Source: Syntrophorhabdaceae bacterium PtaU1.Bin034 (GTDB taxonomy: Bacteria > Desulfobacterota_G > Syntrophorhabdia > Syntrophorhabdales > WCHB1-27). Taken from it: a DNA stretch of 18,281 nucleotides. The stretch spans positions 1 through 18,281 of the forward strand of contig MVRP01000074.1 of NCBI GenBank assembly GCA_002067405.1, in the 5' to 3' direction. Below the pieces are notes generated by a model. The model did not search any database, was not told where the DNA came from, and saw only the letters and a program-made list of their open reading frames with translations. This document shows positions 14,757-18,281 of the stretch, in pieces. Made by a program: the position numbers and the translations under genes. Numbering within the stretch: the stretch's first letter is position 1; every line of letters begins with the position of its first letter.

Positions 14757-15255
14757 GGCGTACCTCCTCAGCGCCCTTCTCCCGCAGGATCTTCTCTATC
14801 TCCTCTTTGTTTCCCGGCATCGCCGTTACAAGGATGCCGAACCTGTGTCCCGAGAATCTCTCGTCATACCCGGTGTCGGGTGCCGGTTGCGGCAATCCCG
14901 ATTTGAAGACCCAGGAAACAAAGCTGGAGAGCGCCGCAAAGAGGATGGTGCCTTCGAACGCCACCACAACCCACGGTACCCATGCGAGCACCGGCTTGCC
15001 CCAGACAATAAGCTTGAAGCTGAGGTGGGCATGGACGGCGAGAGCAACGAGGCTGATTCCTCCCACGATGCCGCCGACCAGGGTGAAAAGGCGCGTGAGG
15101 CTCGGCCGCGGACTGAGCAGGTCCTGCATTTCCTCAAGGCGTACCGGCGAAAAGGCGGAACGGACCTCGTATCCCTTTTTCTTGAGAGTGCGCAGGCATG
15201 AGAGAAATTCGTCCACATAGAGGAAAATCCCGAGAAGGGCGTGCTCATTCTTCAC
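14743..15255 (-). CDS. actD: ACIII subunit ActD (DUF3341)
   Basis: A 170-residue protein of the ActD (DUF3341) family. A soluble N-terminal segment (starting KNEHALLGIFLYVDEF) is followed by two membrane helices at about 54-78 and 88-116 and a soluble C-terminal tail with GILVTAMPGN near 140-149. ActD has no cofactor and sits next to the membrane core. GTG 15255 has GGGAGG upstream and overlaps the actC stop by 11 bases; its own 3' end overlaps actF. These overlaps show one tightly coupled transcript. Confidence 0.92.
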   Translation of the reverse strand: MKNEHALLGIFLYVDEFLSCLRTLKKKGYEVRSAFSPVRLEEMQDLLSPRPSLTRLFTLVGGIVGGISLVALAVHAHLSFKLIVWGKPVLAWVPWVVVAFEGTILFAALSSFVSWVFKSGLPQPAPDTGYDERFSGHRFGILVTAMPGNKEEIEKILREKGAEEVRRVSA

Positions 15256-16573
15256 GATGTATCCCTCCCTTTGCCGTGGGGATTTGAGAGTCCTTCTTCA
15301 CTTCCACAATGGGGATGGAAGGCAGGAATTTTGCGAAGAGCATGAAGGCGAGGAGAAGGAAACAGAAGGTGGCCAGGGTGTAGCCGAGCTCCGTCCAGTT
15401 GGGCCAGTAGAAACCCCACGAGTAGGGCAGGAAATTCTGGGATAAGGACTGGATGACAATGATGAATCTTTCCCACCACATGCCGATATTGATAAAGATG
15501 GAGATGACAAAAAGGTAAAGGGGCGTGGTCCGGAATTTGCGGAAGAAAAAGAACAGGGGTACAATGACCGCGCAAAAGATAACCAGCCAGTAAGCCCAGG
15601 CATAATACCCGAGGGCCCGGAAATCGAACAACTGCCTCTCGAAGACGTCCCCGCTGTACCAGGCGATGAAATGTTCGACCATGTACGAGTAGCCGAGGAT
15701 GAAGGCTGTCAGGATGGTGGTCTCCGCGATCAGTTCCAGCGTCCTGGTGGTGATGATATTCTCGACGCGGAAAAAATGTCTCATCGGGATGAGCAGGGTG
15801 AGGACCATGGCAAGACCCGAATGGATGGCGCCCGCCACGAAGTAGGGCGGAAAGATCGTGCTGTGCCACCCCGGTTGTATGGGCAGGGTAAAGTCAAAGG
15901 AGACGACGGTGTGAACGGAGATCACCAGAGCGGTCGCCAGCCCCGACAGGAGGAGATAGGAGGTCGCGTAATGATGCCACTGCCTGTGTGATCCCGACCA
16001 TCCAAGGGCAAAATAACCGTAGATCTTGCGGGCGATGCCGTGGGTCCGGTCCCGAATGACGGCAAGGTCCGGGATGAGCCCTGTATACCAGAAGATGAGG
16101 CTCACCGTGAAGTACGTGGAGACTGCGAGGAAATCGAAGATCAGGGGCGATATGAAATTGGGCCACACTTCGCGTTGATCAGGGTAGGGGAGAAGCCAGT
16201 AGAAGATCCACGATCTGCCGAGATGGATCAAGGGGTAAGACCCGGCGATGAGGATGCAGATCATGGTCATTGCCTCGGCGCTTCGGTTGATGGACGCCCG
16301 GAAGCGGGCGCGGAACAGATAGAGGATCGCTGAAATGAGGGTGCCGGAATGGGCAAGCCCGATCCAGAAGACGAAGTTTGCGATGAGGATACCCCACATT
16401 ACCGGCGGCCGAAGACCGGTGGCACCCATTCCTGTGGCAATGATGTAGCCCCAGCAGAACAGCCCGTACATAAGGCCGAGGAAAAGGAGCAGTATGACGA
16501 ACCAGTAGTGGAGCGGCGGCCGCCACAGGGTGCCGAGTATTTGACGATCCACATCCTTGAATTTTATGTCCAT
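15245..16573 (-). CDS. actC: ACIII subunit ActC, NrfD-like quinol oxidase membrane subunit
   Basis: A 442-residue polytopic protein with about ten transmembrane helices, matching ActC. Characteristic parts: RPPLHYWFVILLLF near residues 18-31, MWGILIANFVFWIG near 59-72, a His-rich WSGSHRQWHHYATSYLLL in the middle, and MWWERFIIV near 380. These hydrophilic residues within helices fit a quinol site and possible proton path of the NrfD/PsrC fold. The start is ATG 16573, with only a weak AGGGA upstream, about 78 bases after the actB stop. It pairs with ActF in the membrane and with the Fe-S arm of ActB. Confidence 0.94.
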   Translation of the reverse strand: MDIKFKDVDRQILGTLWRPPLHYWFVILLLFLGLMYGLFCWGYIIATGMGATGLRPPVMWGILIANFVFWIGLAHSGTLISAILYLFRARFRASINRSAEAMTMICILIAGSYPLIHLGRSWIFYWLLPYPDQREVWPNFISPLIFDFLAVSTYFTVSLIFWYTGLIPDLAVIRDRTHGIARKIYGYFALGWSGSHRQWHHYATSYLLLSGLATALVISVHTVVSFDFTLPIQPGWHSTIFPPYFVAGAIHSGLAMVLTLLIPMRHFFRVENIITTRTLELIAETTILTAFILGYSYMVEHFIAWYSGDVFERQLFDFRALGYYAWAYWLVIFCAVIVPLFFFFRKFRTTPLYLFVISIFINIGMWWERFIIVIQSLSQNFLPYSWGFYWPNWTELGYTLATFCFLLLAFMLFAKFLPSIPIVEVKKDSQIPTAKGGIHREE

Positions 16574-16651
16574 GTTTGATTAGTCCCTGAAAGCAGGACG
16601 ACCCCCATCCGTAATCCGTGCCCATCCCTCTTGAAGGGGAAGGGCCGTTTT

Positions 16652-18281
16652 TTACCCGTCCCACTGCCGCGTGATCTTCTTCAGATATATCACCGCCGGT
16701 TTCGTGTTGAGCCGCCCGAGGACCTGATAGGCCCGGCCCTGGTTGAGCAGTTTTGAGACCTTGCTCTCCGGGTCCATGAGGCTCCCGAAGGTGATGACGT
16801 CAGCCGGGCAGGTTTGGGCGCAGGCGGTGGTAAACTCCCCATCCCGGAGCTTTCGCCCTTCCGCTGCTGCAGCGGATTTCGCCTCCACGATTCTCTGGAT
16901 GCAGAACGAGCACTTCTCCATCACCCCTTTCTGGCGCACGGTGACGTCCGGGTTAAGCTGCCATTCCAGGGGATGATCGTGTTTCCAGGTAAACCAGTTG
17001 AATCTCCTGACCTTGTAAGGGCAGTTCTGGTTGCAGTCGCGCGTACCGATGCAGCGGTTGTACACCTGGTTGTTGATCCCTTCCGGGCTGTGCTGAGGTG
17101 CAAAGACGGGGCACATCGACTCGCACGGCGCGCTGTCGCAATGTTGGCAGAGCATGGGGAGGAAACGGGCATAAGGCTGCTCCGTCTCAAAATAGCGCTC
17201 GATGCGGAGCCACGACATCTCGCGGCCCAAGAGGACATTCTTCTTCCCCACCGTGCCGACATTGTTCTCCGCATAACAGGCGACCACGCAGGCCTGGCAC
17301 CCGATGCAGCGGTCGAGATCGATGACCATGCCCCATCGGTAATCAACGTGCGGATGGGCGGGATAGAAGTCCCTGTCCTTCGAATATCCGGAAGGCAACG
17401 GCATTATGATGTCCGGCATATCCTTCCGGGTATTGCGGTATTCCTCGAACGGAAGGCTCCGGGCGAGCTGCCTGCGGTGCTGGTGCGCGCTCCCGTCGGT
17501 ATGTGCGATAAGGACTGAATCACCCGTCTTTTCGATGGTGACCGAGGACAGGGAACGGATGAGACTCCCTGCCTGATCGAGCTCACCGGAAAGGAGCTGC
17601 ATCGGGTTGCCCATGTCAGACACGGCGTAACGGCCGAAGGCATCGGTATGGCCGAGGCCGACAGGAAGGGCGAGGGTGCCCGGCAGCACGCCGAAATAGG
17701 GAAATGCGGGTGCCCGGATGGTCCTGTCACCTGCGCGAATCGCCACGAGGTCACCTTTTTTGACAGCCAACGCTTCAGCCGTCGCAGGATTGATCTCCAC
17801 CCAGCCGTCCCAGGTGATCATGGTAACGGGATCGGGCGTCTCGCGCAGGAAGGGGCGGTTGGCGGTGCGGCCGTCGAAGAACTGAATGGTCGGGTAGAGG
17901 ATGAGATCGAAGGTATCAGGCTTTCCCTGACCGTTATCATTGGCCGGCAGGGACAAGGCGATGCTTTTTGCGGAACCGGCAGGGGAAGCGGGTACCGTAC
18001 CGTCCCGCCAGACACCTCCGCGCCGGAGGCTTTGCTGCCAGAAGTCCTCGGAAAAGGACGCGTCTCCTGCTTCTCCGGCCCGGCCCTTGCGCTTTTGATC
18101 CCATGCCCTCCGCAGCACCTCGTAGAAGCTGCTCTCGGGAAAAGACGATTGTCCGGCCAATTTCCTGCCCGTCGAAAGCAGTATGTCCCCGAGGTGCCTG
18201 GTATTAAATATCGTCCCCATCGCGGGTTGGAGAAGCCCGGTGACATTCAGGCGAGGGCTGTAATCCCCCCACGATTCAAGA
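16652..18281 (-). CDS. actB: ACIII subunit ActB, C-terminal part (molybdopterin-oxidoreductase-like + Fe-S domain)
   Basis: The frame stays open to the right edge, so the gene is cut at its 5' end; an internal Met at 18220 is not the start. The first visible residues (LESWGDYSPR, then LLQP and NTRHLGDILL) match the region of ActB between its molybdopterin-family-like part and its Fe-S part. The C-terminal ferredoxin-like domain holds CIGCQACVVAC, CQHCDSAPCESMC, CIGTRDCNQNC, CSFC and CAQTC, together 15 cysteines. That is consistent with three [4Fe-4S] and one [3Fe-4S] cluster. ActB is the large periplasmic arm of ACIII; it has no molybdenum in studied cases. The protein should start with a Tat signal outside the window. 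The 78 bases to actC hold only a weak purine/pyrimidine hairpin. Confidence 0.93.
   Translation of the reverse strand, partial: LESWGDYSPRLNVTGLLQPAMGTIFNTRHLGDILLSTGRKLAGQSSFPESSFYEVLRRAWDQKRKGRAGEAGDASFSEDFWQQSLRRGGVWRDGTVPASPAGSAKSIALSLPANDNGQGKPDTFDLILYPTIQFFDGRTANRPFLRETPDPVTMITWDGWVEINPATAEALAVKKGDLVAIRAGDRTIRAPAFPYFGVLPGTLALPVGLGHTDAFGRYAVSDMGNPMQLLSGELDQAGSLIRSLSSVTIEKTGDSVLIAHTDGSAHQHRRQLARSLPFEEYRNTRKDMPDIIMPLPSGYSKDRDFYPAHPHVDYRWGMVIDLDRCIGCQACVVACYAENNVGTVGKKNVLLGREMSWLRIERYFETEQPYARFLPMLCQHCDSAPCESMCPVFAPQHSPEGINNQVYNRCIGTRDCNQNCPYKVRRFNWFTWKHDHPLEWQLNPDVTVRQKGVMEKCSFCIQRIVEAKSAAAAEGRKLRDGEFTTACAQTCPADVITFGSLMDPESKVSKLLNQGRAYQVLGRLNTKPAVIYLKKITRQWDG

Noticed and set aside
1..18281. 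CRISPR arrays, tRNA or rRNA genes, insertion sequences
   Set aside because: No regularly spaced repeats, no tRNA-like or rRNA-like segment and no transposase frame were found by eye on either strand.

Overview
The window (18,281 bases, GC-rich) looks like chromosomal DNA of a Gram-negative bacterium that makes c-type cytochromes and has an outer membrane. The mix of genes would suit a deltaproteobacterium-like (Desulfobacterota) degrader of organic or aromatic acids, but this assignment is an inference from gene content, not from a marker gene.

Left part (1-7707): a transport, sensing and catabolism region. On the minus strand lie the start of an outer-membrane channel of the SphA/phenol MetA-pathway type and a 12-helix MFS transporter. 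The MFS start codon overlaps the stop of a small upstream ORF. A roughly 420-base divergent control region with a palindrome, a short direct repeat and a possible sigma-70 promoter separates these from a plus-strand operon. That operon holds a peptide/organic-solute type (family 5) substrate-binding protein, a HAMP-PAS histidine kinase and a NarL/FixJ response regulator, spaced 10-11 bases apart. No ABC permease or ATPase genes are present, so the binding protein may serve the kinase as a sensor. After a 300-base gap comes an acyl-CoA dehydrogenase with Asp where the family normally has its catalytic Glu. A perfect 23-bp hairpin follows it.

Middle part (7774-9066): small plus-strand genes for a 75-aa hypothetical protein, a holin-X-like (YqjE-type) membrane protein and a DUF3618-like membrane protein. 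A possible 26-codon leader ORF containing a terminator-like hairpin precedes the holin-like gene.

Right part (9083-18281, all minus strand, read right to left): one compact respiratory operon. It encodes alternative complex III (ACIII, quinol:cytochrome c oxidoreductase) joined directly to a cbb3-type heme-copper oxidase. The order is actB (cut by the window edge), actC, actD, actF, actA, ccoN, a ccoO fused to a second cytochrome c domain, a ccoS-like gene with an added membrane helix, two small membrane proteins, and an actE-like cytochrome lipoprotein. Compared with the usual actABCDEF order, actA and actE have moved, with actA between the two modules and actE at the far end. No ordinary ccoP is present. 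Together these genes could form a quinol-to-oxygen electron wire or supercomplex in the inner membrane. Three heme details stand out: a CX3CH fifth heme site in ActA, a fused diheme CcoO, and a His in place of the usual axial Met in the ActE-like protein.
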